A stretch of 64,000 bases of DNA from Gordonia aichiensis NBRC 108223 (GTDB lineage Bacteria; Actinomycetota; Actinomycetes; Mycobacteriales; Mycobacteriaceae): positions 1 through 64,000 of the forward strand of contig NZ_BANR01000008.1 in assembly GCF_000332975.1 (NCBI RefSeq), written 5' to 3'. The position numbers and the translations under genes were made by a program. This document shows positions 11,758 through 23,485 of this stretch, piece after piece; within the stretch, counting starts at the first letter, position 1, and every line of letters starts with the position of its first letter. The notes under the pieces were generated by a model. The model saw only the letters and a list, made by a program, of their open reading frames with translations. It did not search any database and was not told the origin of the DNA.

Positions 11758-12798
11758 TCAGTAGCTGCCCGAGTTGCCGTTCAGTGAGCCCTTGATGTCA
11801 TTCAGCACGAGCCACGCGGCAGCCAGCCCCGAAGTGCGGTACCAGACGTCGTCATCGACGATGAGGACCCGCTTCCAGGTGGGTGCTCCCATGTCCAGCC
11901 AGCGATCACTGAGCAGAACCTCTTTGCCGTGAGCAAGTCCCGCAGAACCCTCGAACGACACATAGATCAGGTCGGCATCGGCGTCTTTGAAATTCTTGTC
12001 GGTCAGGACCGTGGTGCCGGGAGTGCGCTGCGCTGCAGGACGCTGAACCCCCACGGTCGACAGGATCTGGCCTGCGAAGCTGTCGGTACCCGCGAGGACT
12101 TCTGAGTCGCTTCCGAAACGGACGAGCGAGACCTGCGAGTGCGCGGCGTCCATGCGCGTGCCTGTCTTGCGGGCTTCGGTGTCGAACTCGTCGAGCAGTC
12201 GTGGGCCCTGGGACTTCCGTCCCAGCGCGTCGGCGACCGCGGTGAACTGCGTGCGCCAGTCACCCGGTTCGACGGTGGCCACCCTCGCGGCTCCGAATGC
12301 CTTCGCCGCGGCCGCGGTCTCGGGGGTCGTCAGTATGACGTCGGGTGCTGCGGCGCTGACGGCTGTGGCGTCGGGCGAATCGCCGATTGTCGGCACAGCG
12401 GTCAACTGCGGACCCAGGTAGGCGGGAATGCTGCCCGGCCCGCTGGTCACGGCAACGACCTTGGAACCGACGCCGAGGGCACAGATGGCGTCGAGCAACG
12501 CAGGGTCGGTGACGACGATTCGATTGACGTCGCCCTGCGGATCGTCGGACGGCGTCGGTGCAAGGCATGTCTTGCTGTAATCACGATCGGGGGAGACCAC
12601 GTTGACGTCGGCGATGCGCGTCGTCGACGTGCTGATCGTCTTTCCATCCGGTGTCGTCAACGCCGTGTTGTCGTCGGAGCACCCCGACATCCCGATCGCG
12701 AGCGCACCCGCCACGACGATGGCGCCGAGGTACCCGCCAACTCCGCGCGTACGACCCCTGCCGTGTGGACTCTGCTTCCCGCCTGACACGCAGATCAA
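11758..12798 (-). CDS. Iron-siderophore-type ABC transporter substrate-binding lipoprotein (FecB-like)
   Basis: A 346-residue lipoprotein of the class III periplasmic binding fold (FecB/BtuF type). A basic N-terminus and hydrophobic segment end in a lipobox (IGMSGC, cysteine at about residue 40), so the mature protein is lipid-anchored outside the membrane. The two lobes show the family pattern RIVVTDPALLDAICALGVG and APDVILTTPET. No permease or ATPase lies next to it, like the orphan fecB found divergent from ctaD in mycobacteria. The gene order is the same here. The start is uncertain: a GTG three codons in has AGG upstream. Confidence 0.88.
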   Translation of the reverse strand: MICVSGGKQSPHGRGRTRGVGGYLGAIVVAGALAIGMSGCSDDNTALTTPDGKTISTSTTRIADVNVVSPDRDYSKTCLAPTPSDDPQGDVNRIVVTDPALLDAICALGVGSKVVAVTSGPGSIPAYLGPQLTAVPTIGDSPDATAVSAAAPDVILTTPETAAAAKAFGAARVATVEPGDWRTQFTAVADALGRKSQGPRLLDEFDTEARKTGTRMDAAHSQVSLVRFGSDSEVLAGTDSFAGQILSTVGVQRPAAQRTPGTTVLTDKNFKDADADLIYVSFEGSAGLAHGKEVLLSDRWLDMGAPTWKRVLIVDDDVWYRTSGLAAAWLVLNDIKGSLNGNSGSY

Positions 12799-12880
12799 CC
12801 TAGCACCGCCGAACGGGTGTCCCCGGTGGCAGACCGCCGACGGCCACCGGACGTCGGCGCAGGGGCCTCAAGACGCCGTA

Positions 12881-12895
12881 CGACACGTCGTGTCG
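12881..12895. promoter_or_regulatory. Palindrome in the lipoprotein-ctaD intergenic region
   Basis: CGACACG-T-CGTGTCG is a perfect 15-bp inverted repeat about 83 bp before the lipoprotein gene and 190 bp before ctaD. A second, looser inverted repeat (TACGA-CAGA-TCGTA) lies at 12948-12961. Both sit in the 288-bp divergent promoter region and are plausible operators. No matching regulator is evident in the window. Confidence 0.4.
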
Positions 12896-13086
12896 AGACT
12901 GAAATACGGCCCCTGACGTGAGGTTTTCGGGTACCTCGCAGAATTTGTACGACAGATCGTAGGACCCACTCGGCCCAGCCGGGTCCAAGGGTCTACGATT
13001 GGTAACCAGCGCTCGGTGTGTTCATTGCCAGCGGTAGTTTTTCGTTCGTTGCCGTCCCGAGCTCACGGTCGGTTAGAGGAGGATCT

Positions 13087-16901
<3,815 letters not shown>

Positions 16902-16905
<4 letters not shown>

Positions 16906-17366
16906 GCGACGCGTCCCGACTCCCGGATTGGGCAGCGTCGCTCGACCTGACGCCTCACCCCGAGGGCGGCTGGTACCGCGAGACGTGGCGCAGCGACGTC
17001 GAGATCCCCGCAGCCGCGCTGCCTGCTGCCTACGGCGACGGCCGGGCAGCCGCGACGGCGATCTACTTCCTGCTGCTGCCCGGTGAGCAGTCGGCGTGGC
17101 ACACGGTGCGCGGCGCCGAGGTCTGGCTGTTTCATCGTGGCGCTCCGCTGGAACTCGACCTCGGAGGCGGCGAAGACGAGCCTCGCGAGGTCGACACGAT
17201 CACCGTGGGTCCCGACATCGAGTCGGGGCATCGTCCACAGGCACTCGTACCGCCGGGGCACTGGCAGCGTGCACGGGCCGTCGGCGACCACGCGTCGCTC
17301 GTCAGTTGTGTTGTCGCACCTGGCTTCGACTTCGCTGACTTCGCGCTCCTCGAGCCACGACCGTAG
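16902..17366 (+). CDS. DUF985-family cupin protein
   Basis: A 154-residue single-domain cupin of the DUF985 / YML079-like family. The opening LDLTPHPEGGWYRETWRS is the family signature, with the cupin strands around AIYFLLLPGEQSAWHTV and GAEVWLFHRG and the second motif at LVPPGHWQRARA. The fold binds small sugar-like or metal ligands; the reaction is not known. Overlaps the PTH2 gene by 4 bp as the last gene of the serB run, and is convergent with the hydrolase gene. Confidence 0.85.
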
Positions 17367-17381
17367 ACGCGCGGATCACGC

Positions 17382-17423
17382 TCTCGACGTCACGCTTTCG
17401 ACGTCACGCGCTCGGCGTCACTG
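17382..17423. repeat. 14-bp tandem repeat, three imperfect copies
   Basis: Units beginning TCTCGACGTCACGC (17382-17395), TTTCGACGTCACGC (17396-17409) and a diverged third copy straddle the 3' end of the hydrolase gene on the minus strand. They determine its last residues and the position of its stop codon. Confidence 0.6.
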
Positions 17424-18364
17424 CTGTCGTGGGGGACTCGCTTGGCGATCTCACCCACGCCGATGGAGTACCAGCGGGCCGCGGCGCGCGGGTCCTCGTC
17501 GTAGCGCCGGTACCAGCGCGCCGCGAAGGCGGGCAGCCGCTCGTAGAAGGGGTCATGGTTGGGCGCCTGTGACCGGACGAGTCCGACGACCATCTCGATC
17601 ATGTCTCGTAGCGGGACGTCGGCGTAGGTGGTGTCGTACTCGTCGTGTGTGCGGTTGAAGCGTCTGACCGCCGCGATCGACCTGAGAGTGACGCCCGCAG
17701 GGATGAGTTCTGCGAACTCGCCGCCTTCGCCGACGGGCACGTGTGCCCGGAACCCTTCGCCGACGATTCTGAGCACCTCGTTCATGTGCTTGACCACCCC
17801 GGCGATGGTCCTGAGCCGGTAGAGGTAACTGTCGTGAACGGCGTCGTACACGTTCAGTGCGGAGCTGCGGTGCTCCATCTCCTCGACGAAATGCCAGATG
17901 AACAACGATGACACCCGCTCGTCGCCGGGCTCGAACAGTTTGTCGTCGTGGTCGAGGAACACTCGGAAGTAGGGTGTGAACGTTGCTTCGACCACGGCCG
18001 CGTAAGCCAATCGCCAGGCCAGAGGTTTGGTTTCGAGCAGCCGATCGTAGGAGGCGGTGACCTCGTCCATCGTCTCCTTGAGACCCGGCCACCGTCGGAT
18101 GAGAGCACGCAGGTGGGCGAGATGGGCAGCCGTGTGCTGCCCCTCCTGCTTGATGTAGTCGGTTGCTTCGTCGACCATCTCCGGATCGCGTATGAGCGGC
18201 AGCGCTTCTCGCGTCGACGCGACGATCAGCTTCTCGAATCCGGGCGCGAAGAACGACACGACGTTGCATTGCATCGCGAAAGCGGGACGCTGGGGATGCC
18301 AGTTGAAGGGGATGTCATCCCCGGCGAGATCGAACCTGACTCTGCGCACCTTGAGGTCGGACAT
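17390..18364 (-). CDS. Metal-dependent hydrolase family protein (PF10118)
   Basis: A 324-residue protein of the predicted metal-dependent hydrolase family, an all-helical ferritin-like group with conserved Glu and His. Visible motifs are YIKQEGQHTAAH, VEATFTPYF and IWHFVEEMEHRSSALNVYD, which together would make a dinuclear metal site. It begins PFNWHPQRPAFAMQCNVVSFFAPGFE like other members. The frame extends to 18424, but ATG 18364 has GAGAGGAG just upstream. The upstream 43-bp inverted repeat probably controls it. Substrate unknown; family members often lie near lipid genes. Confidence 0.82.
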   Translation of the reverse strand: MSDLKVRRVRFDLAGDDIPFNWHPQRPAFAMQCNVVSFFAPGFEKLIVASTREALPLIRDPEMVDEATDYIKQEGQHTAAHLAHLRALIRRWPGLKETMDEVTASYDRLLETKPLAWRLAYAAVVEATFTPYFRVFLDHDDKLFEPGDERVSSLFIWHFVEEMEHRSSALNVYDAVHDSYLYRLRTIAGVVKHMNEVLRIVGEGFRAHVPVGEGGEFAELIPAGVTLRSIAAVRRFNRTHDEYDTTYADVPLRDMIEMVVGLVRSQAPNHDPFYERLPAFAARWYRRYDEDPRAAARWYSIGVGEIAKRVPHDSSDAERVTSKA

Positions 18365-18428
18365 CGGCGCTCCTCTCCACGGCCGGTACGTGGCATACGA
18401 CGATGTGTTCGTCATCACGATCACGCAC

Positions 18429-18471
18429 CAGCTTGATCATACACAAAACTCTTGTGTGTATGACCAAGCTG
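18429..18471. promoter_or_regulatory. Long inverted repeat upstream of the hydrolase gene
   Basis: CAGCTTGATCATACACA and TTGTGTGTATGACCAAGCTG form near-perfect arms around a short centre. It lies 65 bp before the hydrolase start and 26 bp after the end of the flavin oxidoreductase gene. A good -10 hexamer, TATGAT on the minus strand at 18436-18441, lies inside the left arm, so a protein bound here would block transcription of the hydrolase. A terminator for the upstream gene is the alternative, but no U-run follows. Confidence 0.55.
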
Positions 18472-18496
18472 CGCCGAGCGGAGAAAGGGAGTGTGC

Positions 18497-19495
18497 TCAG
18501 ACCGCCGTTTCTGACGGCCTCAGCGCGGGCGCGAGATGGCCAAGAGTGCTCAGCCACACGTCCCGGTCGGGAGCAATCGACGCCACGATGAGCTCATCGG
18601 CACTCGCGTGGCCGGCAAACCAGTCGAGGTAGTCGCGCACCTCGGCGGGGGTACCGACGCCCGCGTAGGTCAGCATCGAATCGATCTGTCTGCCCTGAGG
18701 CATTTCGAGGATCGTGTCGGCCTCGTCGTCGGTGAACTGTCGGCCACCACGTCCGAGTAGAGCGGTGACCCGTTGGCGCTTGGCCTGCCGGAGCTGCGCC
18801 GCTGCGACATCGGGGTCGTCGTCGGCGATCGCGCAGACGCCTGCGATGACGTACGGCTCGGCGAGCGACTCCGACGGCTGGAACTGGTCACGGTAGAGCG
18901 CAACGGCCTCGGTGAGGGCCTGCGGCGCGAAGTGCGACGCGAACGCGTAGGGCAAACCCAGCGCGGCGGCGAGCTGCGCTCCGAACAACGAGGAACCGAG
19001 AATGTACAGCGGCACATCGGTGCCGGCGCCCGGGGTCGCCTGGATTCCGGGTATGCGCGACTCGCCGCGTAGGTACCCCTGCAGCTCAAGGACGTCGGAC
19101 GGGAACCGGTCGGCCGATGCGATGTCGCGACGTAGCGCCGTGAAGGTCTGCTGGTCGGTGCCGGGGGCGCGCCCGAGACCGAGATCGATGCGGCCGGGAT
19201 GGAGTTCGGCCAGGGTGCCGTACTGCTCGGCGATCGTCAGCGGCGCGTGATTGGGGAGCATCACCCCGCCGGCGCCAAGCCGGATCGTCGAGGTGTGGGC
19301 AGCGATGTGTGCAATGAGAACGGCGGGCGCCGACGACGCGATCGAGCGCATGTTGTGGTGCTCGGCGTACCAGATCCTGCGGTAGCCCCACTGTTCGGCC
19401 CTGGTGGCCATTTCTGTTGAGGCAGCCAGGGATTGGGCGACGGTTTCGTCGCGGCCGACCTGGGCAAGGTCGAGTATGGACAGATCAACGGACAT
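18497..19495 (-). CDS. LLM-class (luciferase-like) flavin-dependent oxidoreductase
   Basis: A 332-residue member of the bacterial luciferase-like monooxygenase superfamily, MsnO8/YhbW subgroup. Characteristic segments are LSILDLAQVG at the start, GYRRIWYAEHHNMRSIASSAP, IRLGAGGVMLPNHAPL, RIDLGLGRAPG and the GTP loop near the C-terminus. These enzymes use FMN or F420 for oxidation of small molecules; the substrate is unknown. The frame is open 90 codons further upstream without protein-like sequence, so ATG 19495 at MSVDLSILDL is taken as start, although its ribosome site is poor. Confidence 0.85.
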   Translation of the reverse strand: MSVDLSILDLAQVGRDETVAQSLAASTEMATRAEQWGYRRIWYAEHHNMRSIASSAPAVLIAHIAAHTSTIRLGAGGVMLPNHAPLTIAEQYGTLAELHPGRIDLGLGRAPGTDQQTFTALRRDIASADRFPSDVLELQGYLRGESRIPGIQATPGAGTDVPLYILGSSLFGAQLAAALGLPYAFASHFAPQALTEAVALYRDQFQPSESLAEPYVIAGVCAIADDDPDVAAAQLRQAKRQRVTALLGRGGRQFTDDEADTILEMPQGRQIDSMLTYAGVGTPAEVRDYLDWFAGHASADELIVASIAPDRDVWLSTLGHLAPALRPSETAV

Positions 19496-19625
19496 ACTTA
19501 GGGCAAGGAGCGCGACGTCGAAGGTATTCCCCGGATGACCGCATTTCGGTACGAGCGAACACGTCGGCGTCCCGGTGCGTGCGAAGTCTGTGTCCGGCAT
19601 CCGGGAGGTCGCCGAGTAGGGCACG

Positions 19626-20474
19626 ATGGGACGGGTGAGTGATACTGCATCCTCGGACCCGGACCTGCTCATCGATTTTCGCGATGTGACCCTCGTACGT
19701 GGCGGCAAGACGCTCGTCGGGCCCATCGACTGGCAGGTGGAGCTCGACGAACGCTGGGTCATCATCGGGCCGAACGGGGCGGGTAAGACGTCGTTGCTGC
19801 GGATGGCCGCGGCCGAACTCCACCCGACGTCGGGAACCGCTTACCTACTCAACGAGGAATTGGGTCGTGTGGAGGTTCGAGAACTGTCCACAAGGATCGG
19901 CGTGAGCAGTCCGGGTCTCGCCGACCGCGTTCCCGACGACGAGGTCGTCAGCGACGTCGTGATCTCGGCGGGCTATTCGGTGATCGGCCGGTGGCGCGAG
20001 GACTACGACGACGTCGACCGTGCACAGGCCGTTGAATCCCTGGAGTCCATGGGCGCCGAGCATCTCGCCGACCGGAGATTCGGCACGCTCTCGGAGGGGG
20101 AGCGCAAGCGGGTGCTGATTGCCCGCGCGCTGATGACCGACCCTGAACTCCTACTCCTCGACGAGCCCGCCGCGGGCCTCGACCTCGGTGGCCGCGAGGA
20201 ACTCGTCGACCGTTTGTCGATCCTCGCGCAGGATCCCGACGCGCCCGCCACGGTGCTGATCACCCATCACGTGGAGGAGATCCCGCCGGGCTTCACCCAC
20301 GCGATGTTGCTGTCGGAGGGCGGTGTCGTCGCACAAGGTCTGCTCGGGGATGTGCTGACGAGCAAGAACCTCTCCGACACCTTTCGTCAACAGATCACCC
20401 TCACCAGGGACGGTTCACGGTTCTTCGCGCGTCGTTCGCGGCGAGCCGGATCCCACCGACGTGCCGCCGGGTAG
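19626..20474 (+). CDS. ABC transporter ATP-binding protein (Rv3041c type)
   Basis: A 282-residue ABC ATPase. Walker A is GPNGAGKTS, the signature is LSEGERKRV, Walker B is LLLLDEPAAGLD and the H-loop is LITHH. It belongs to the soluble group related to ModF/YheS-like ATPases encoded without a permease; the M. tuberculosis counterpart also follows serB2 at the same position. The role is unproven. ATG 19626 and GTG 19635 are both possible starts. NUDIX and echA genes follow on the same strand. Confidence 0.9.
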   Translation: MGRVSDTASSDPDLLIDFRDVTLVRGGKTLVGPIDWQVELDERWVIIGPNGAGKTSLLRMAAAELHPTSGTAYLLNEELGRVEVRELSTRIGVSSPGLADRVPDDEVVSDVVISAGYSVIGRWREDYDDVDRAQAVESLESMGAEHLADRRFGTLSEGERKRVLIARALMTDPELLLLDEPAAGLDLGGREELVDRLSILAQDPDAPATVLITHHVEEIPPGFTHAMLLSEGGVVAQGLLGDVLTSKNLSDTFRQQITLTRDGSRFFARRSRRAGSHRRAAG

Positions 20475-20575
20475 CACCGATAGTGTCGATCCGGTGACGC
20501 GGACCACAGGTCGGGATGTCACTGTTCGCGCCGCTGTGGCGGCGAGGTGGGTTGGCACGAGAGCAGGAGGTCGAC

Positions 20576-21421
20576 ATGACCGGTACGGATAGCGCGACAA
20601 CCGGAGCGGAGTCGGTTGCGCCGTTGCGTGATGCCGCAACGGTGGTGCTGGTCCGCGACGGCGGTGACACCGGCAGCGGTGGAATCGAGGTCTTCCTCCA
20701 GCGTCGCGTCAAACAAATGGCTTTCGCCGGTGGCGTGACCGTCTTTCCCGGCGGGGGCGTCGACACACGGGATGCCGACGCCGATCTCGCATGGAGCGGA
20801 CCGGACCCGACGTGGTGGGCGCAGCAGTTGGGAACAACCGACGAACTGGCTCAGGCCCTCGTCTGCGCTGCGGTGCGTGAAACCTTCGAGGAGTGTGGCG
20901 TGCTGCTGGCCTCACGATCGGACGGCTCGTTCGCCGACCCGACGACCCTGCGCGACGAGCGCCGAAAGTTGGTCGACAAGACGATCTCGTTCGCCGAATT
21001 CCTCCGCGCCCACGATCTCACGCTGCGCGCCGACCTTTTGCGTCCTCTCGCTCACTGGATCACGCCGAAGAACGAGAAGAGACGCTACGACACTCGCTTC
21101 TTCCTCGCGGCCATGCCGGAGGGGCAGATCGCCGACGACGCGACATCGGAGGCCGACGTGGCGCGCTGGGTGGGTGCCGCCGATGCACTCACGGCATGGT
21201 CGGACGGCAAGCACTTTCTGCTGCCGCCCACGTGGACGCAGCTCACGGAGGTCGCACGCTTCGACGCCGTCGACGACCTGCTGGCGGCGCCGCGGACCAT
21301 CGAGCCGATCGAACCCGACGTCAGTGCAGGGCAGCAGGGGCTGCGGGGATTGAGCTTTGCTGGGTCGGAGCGCTACTTCGCGAGCCTCTCCGACCACGCT
21401 GTGCCCGACATCAAACTCTGA
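20576..21421 (+). CDS. NUDIX hydrolase (Rv3040c / NUDT19 type)
   Basis: A 281-residue NUDIX protein. The Nudix box is split by an insertion: FPGGGVD comes first, and about 40 residues later VRETFEECGVLL completes the REx2EExGx signature. This layout is typical of the group including human NUDT19 (acyl-CoA diphosphatase) and mycobacterial Rv3040c, so a CoA ester substrate is likely but not shown. ATG 20576 has AGGAGG 5 nt upstream; the frame is open to 20516. Sits between the ABC ATPase and, after an opposite-strand gene, echA. Confidence 0.9.
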   Translation: MTGTDSATTGAESVAPLRDAATVVLVRDGGDTGSGGIEVFLQRRVKQMAFAGGVTVFPGGGVDTRDADADLAWSGPDPTWWAQQLGTTDELAQALVCAAVRETFEECGVLLASRSDGSFADPTTLRDERRKLVDKTISFAEFLRAHDLTLRADLLRPLAHWITPKNEKRRYDTRFFLAAMPEGQIADDATSEADVARWVGAADALTAWSDGKHFLLPPTWTQLTEVARFDAVDDLLAAPRTIEPIEPDVSAGQQGLRGLSFAGSERYFASLSDHAVPDIKL

Positions 21422-21455
21422 GGCAGCGACCTCGGCGCGATACCCAGAACTTCCC

Positions 21456-22463
21456 TCAGCGGTCGAGGTCGACGACGTCCGGGTCGCCGGAGTCGCGGGT
21501 GGCGTCAGACTGGTCGATCTCGTCCCGGTCTGCCCATTCGAGGAGTGTGTCGATCCGGTAGGCGACGTCGTCGATCTCCGCATGGAGGTCGCCGATCTCG
21601 GCGAATCGCGCGGGCATCGTTGCGATGGTGAAGTCGTCGGGCGAGACGTCGTCGATCTCCGACCACCCGATGGGGGCCGAGACCGTTGCACGTGGATTGC
21701 CGCGCACGGAGTATGCCGCGGCCATGGTGTGGTCGCGGGTGTTCTGGTTGTAATCGATGAACAGTGCGGCGGGGTCGCGGTCCTTACGCCACCACGTCGT
21801 GGTGGCCTCGGTGGGTGCGCGGCGCTCCACTTCGCGTGCGAAAGCCTGTGCGGCGCGGCGCAATTGAGTGAAGCTCCACTCCGGTTCGATTCGCACATAG
21901 ATGTGCATGCCCCGCCCGCCGGATGTCTTGGGGAAACCGCGAACGCCGAGTTCGTCGAGAACCTCGTGCGCGATGTGCGCGACCCGCTGCACGCGCTCAA
22001 AGGTGCACTCGGGCATGGGGTCGAGGTCGATGCGCCACTCGTCGGGCAGTTCGGGGTCCGAGCACCGTGAGTTCCAGGGGTGGAACTCGACGGTCGACAT
22101 CTGCACCGCCCAGATGACGCTGCCCAGTTCGGTCACACACAATTCGTCGGCGGTGCGGCCGTACCGCGGGAAGTAGATCTCGGTGGTCTGCAACCAGTCC
22201 GGGGCGCCCGCAGGCACCCGCTTCTGGTGCACCTTCTTGCCATCGACACCCTTGGGAAACCTGTGCAGCATGCACGGCCGATAACGCAGCGCGCGGACGA
22301 TACCCTCGCCGACGGACATGTAGTACTCCGCGAGATCGAGTTTGGTCTCGCCACGGTCGGGGAAGTAAGTGCGATCAGGACTTGACAGGCGAATCGTACG
22401 TGTCCCGACCGTGAGTTCGACGGATTCACCCGCCGAGGAGCCGGAGGGCGGCGAGGGTGCCAT
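21456..22463 (-). CDS. Stand-alone LigD-type primase/polymerase domain (AEP family)
   Basis: A 335-residue archaeo-eukaryotic primase-like polymerase, homologous to the PolDom of LigD and to the stand-alone mycobacterial PrimC/PolD enzymes. It begins with the usual RLSSPDRTYFP and TKLDLAEYY, has WRIDLDP (the metal-binding DxD), TSGGRGMHIYV (the nucleotide-binding SGxGxH) and LFIDYNQN (third Asp). No ligase or nuclease domain is attached. Such enzymes fill gaps in non-homologous end joining or base-excision repair. The gene interrupts the NUDIX-echA adjacency known from M. tuberculosis and is on the opposite strand. Confidence 0.92.
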   Translation of the reverse strand: MAPSPPSGSSAGESVELTVGTRTIRLSSPDRTYFPDRGETKLDLAEYYMSVGEGIVRALRYRPCMLHRFPKGVDGKKVHQKRVPAGAPDWLQTTEIYFPRYGRTADELCVTELGSVIWAVQMSTVEFHPWNSRCSDPELPDEWRIDLDPMPECTFERVQRVAHIAHEVLDELGVRGFPKTSGGRGMHIYVRIEPEWSFTQLRRAAQAFAREVERRAPTEATTTWWRKDRDPAALFIDYNQNTRDHTMAAAYSVRGNPRATVSAPIGWSEIDDVSPDDFTIATMPARFAEIGDLHAEIDDVAYRIDTLLEWADRDEIDQSDATRDSGDPDVVDLDR

Positions 22464-22539
22464 GCACCAACTGTAGGTCGGTGTTGAGTGCGGTGTCCCA
22501 CATCACGCGCGGTCATCCTCGGACGGTAGCCTTCGACAC

Positions 22540-23328
22540 ATGCCTGAGTTCGTGACCCTCGAGACCTCTGACGCCCATCCGGGAGTGGGAACCATCCTGC
22601 TCAACCGGCCCCCGATGAATGCCTTGAACCGCCAGGTCCAGACAGAACTGGAGGCCGCAGCACGCGAGGCGACCGACCGCTCCGACATCAAGGCAGTCGT
22701 CGTCTACGGCGGGCCCAAGGTGCTGGCCGCGGGGGCGGACATCAAGGAGATGACCGACATGACCTTCGCCGAGATGTCGAAGGTGGCGGGTCGTCTGCAG
22801 CGCGCACTCGGTTCGATCTCCGAGATCCCCAAGCCGACAGTTGCTGCGATCACCGGCTACGCGCTCGGTGGCGGGCTCGAGGTGGCGCTCGGAGCCGACC
22901 GTCGCATCGCGGGCGACAACGCCAAGCTCGGCGTGCCCGAGGCGCTGCTCGGCGTGATTCCCGGAGGCGGCGGAACCCAGCGGCTGGCGCGGCTCGTCGG
23001 CCCGGCCAAGGCCAAGGACATGATCTTCACCGGCAGGTTCGTGGGGGCCGAGGAAGCGCTGGCGATCGGTCTGGTCGATGAGGTCGTCGCTCCCGACGAG
23101 GTCTACAACGCTGCGCTCGCGTGGGCCGGACAGTTCCGCAACGCGGCGACCGTGGCGCTTGCAGCAGCCAAGAAGTCCGTGGACCAGGGCCTGGGTGTCG
23201 ACCTCGCGACGGGATTGAAGATCGAGGAGCAGCAGTTCGCGGCTCTCTTCGCCACCGAGGACCGCAAGATCGGTATGGATTCCTTCATCGCGAACGGCCC
23301 GGGCAAGGCTCAGTTCACTGGGAAGTGA
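22540..23328 (+). CDS. echA17: Enoyl-CoA hydratase/isomerase family protein
   Basis: A 262-residue crotonase-fold protein that would hydrate 2-enoyl-CoA in beta-oxidation. The oxyanion-hole segments are AAGADIKEM and YALGGGLEVALGADRRIA. The catalytic glutamates are seen in PEALLGVIPGGGGTQRLARLVG. Length is normal. Position before the methyltransferase gene matches echA17 (Rv3039c) of M. tuberculosis, which is the basis for the symbol; substrate chain length is not evident. Confidence 0.93.
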   Translation: MPEFVTLETSDAHPGVGTILLNRPPMNALNRQVQTELEAAAREATDRSDIKAVVVYGGPKVLAAGADIKEMTDMTFAEMSKVAGRLQRALGSISEIPKPTVAAITGYALGGGLEVALGADRRIAGDNAKLGVPEALLGVIPGGGGTQRLARLVGPAKAKDMIFTGRFVGAEEALAIGLVDEVVAPDEVYNAALAWAGQFRNAATVALAAAKKSVDQGLGVDLATGLKIEEQQFAALFATEDRKIGMDSFIANGPGKAQFTGK

Positions 23329-23376
23329 TCGGGGACCTCCCGTTGACGCCGGGTAGGGTTCAACGGCAACGTGACG

Positions 23377-23390
23377 TTACCGGCGGGTAA
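23377..23390. promoter_or_regulatory. Operator TTACCGGCGGGTAA upstream of the methyltransferase gene
   Basis: TTACC-GGCG-GGTAA is a perfect-armed palindrome 95 bp before the methyltransferase start. Its exact reverse complement occurs at 36016-36029 upstream of etfB. It overlaps a second inverted repeat, AACGT-G-ACGTT at 23368-23378. The form resembles operators of TetR-family regulators of acyl-CoA metabolism in Actinobacteria; the actual protein is not identified. Confidence 0.6.
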
Positions 23391-23397
23391 GGCCCCG

Positions 23398-23462
23398 CTG
23401 TCGTGACGACACAGGACGAGGCTGTCGTGACGACACAGGACGAGGCTGTCGTGACGACACAG
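23398..23462. repeat. 24-bp tandem repeats, each with a 13-bp palindrome
   Basis: Two exact 24-bp copies (23398-23421, 23422-23445) and a partial third (23446-23462) are present. Each contains TGTCGT-G-ACGACA, a perfect-armed palindrome, at 23399-23411, 23423-23435 and 23447-23459. The array ends 23 bp before the methyltransferase ATG, so it lies in the mRNA leader or covers the promoter. It may be a cluster of binding sites or a slippage product. Confidence 0.85.
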
Positions 23463-23485
23463 CACAGCGTGAAATTAGGAGATCC

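Noticed and set aside
23398-23462. CRISPR-like repeat array
   Set aside because: Copies are directly tandem with no spacers and there are no cas genes nearby.
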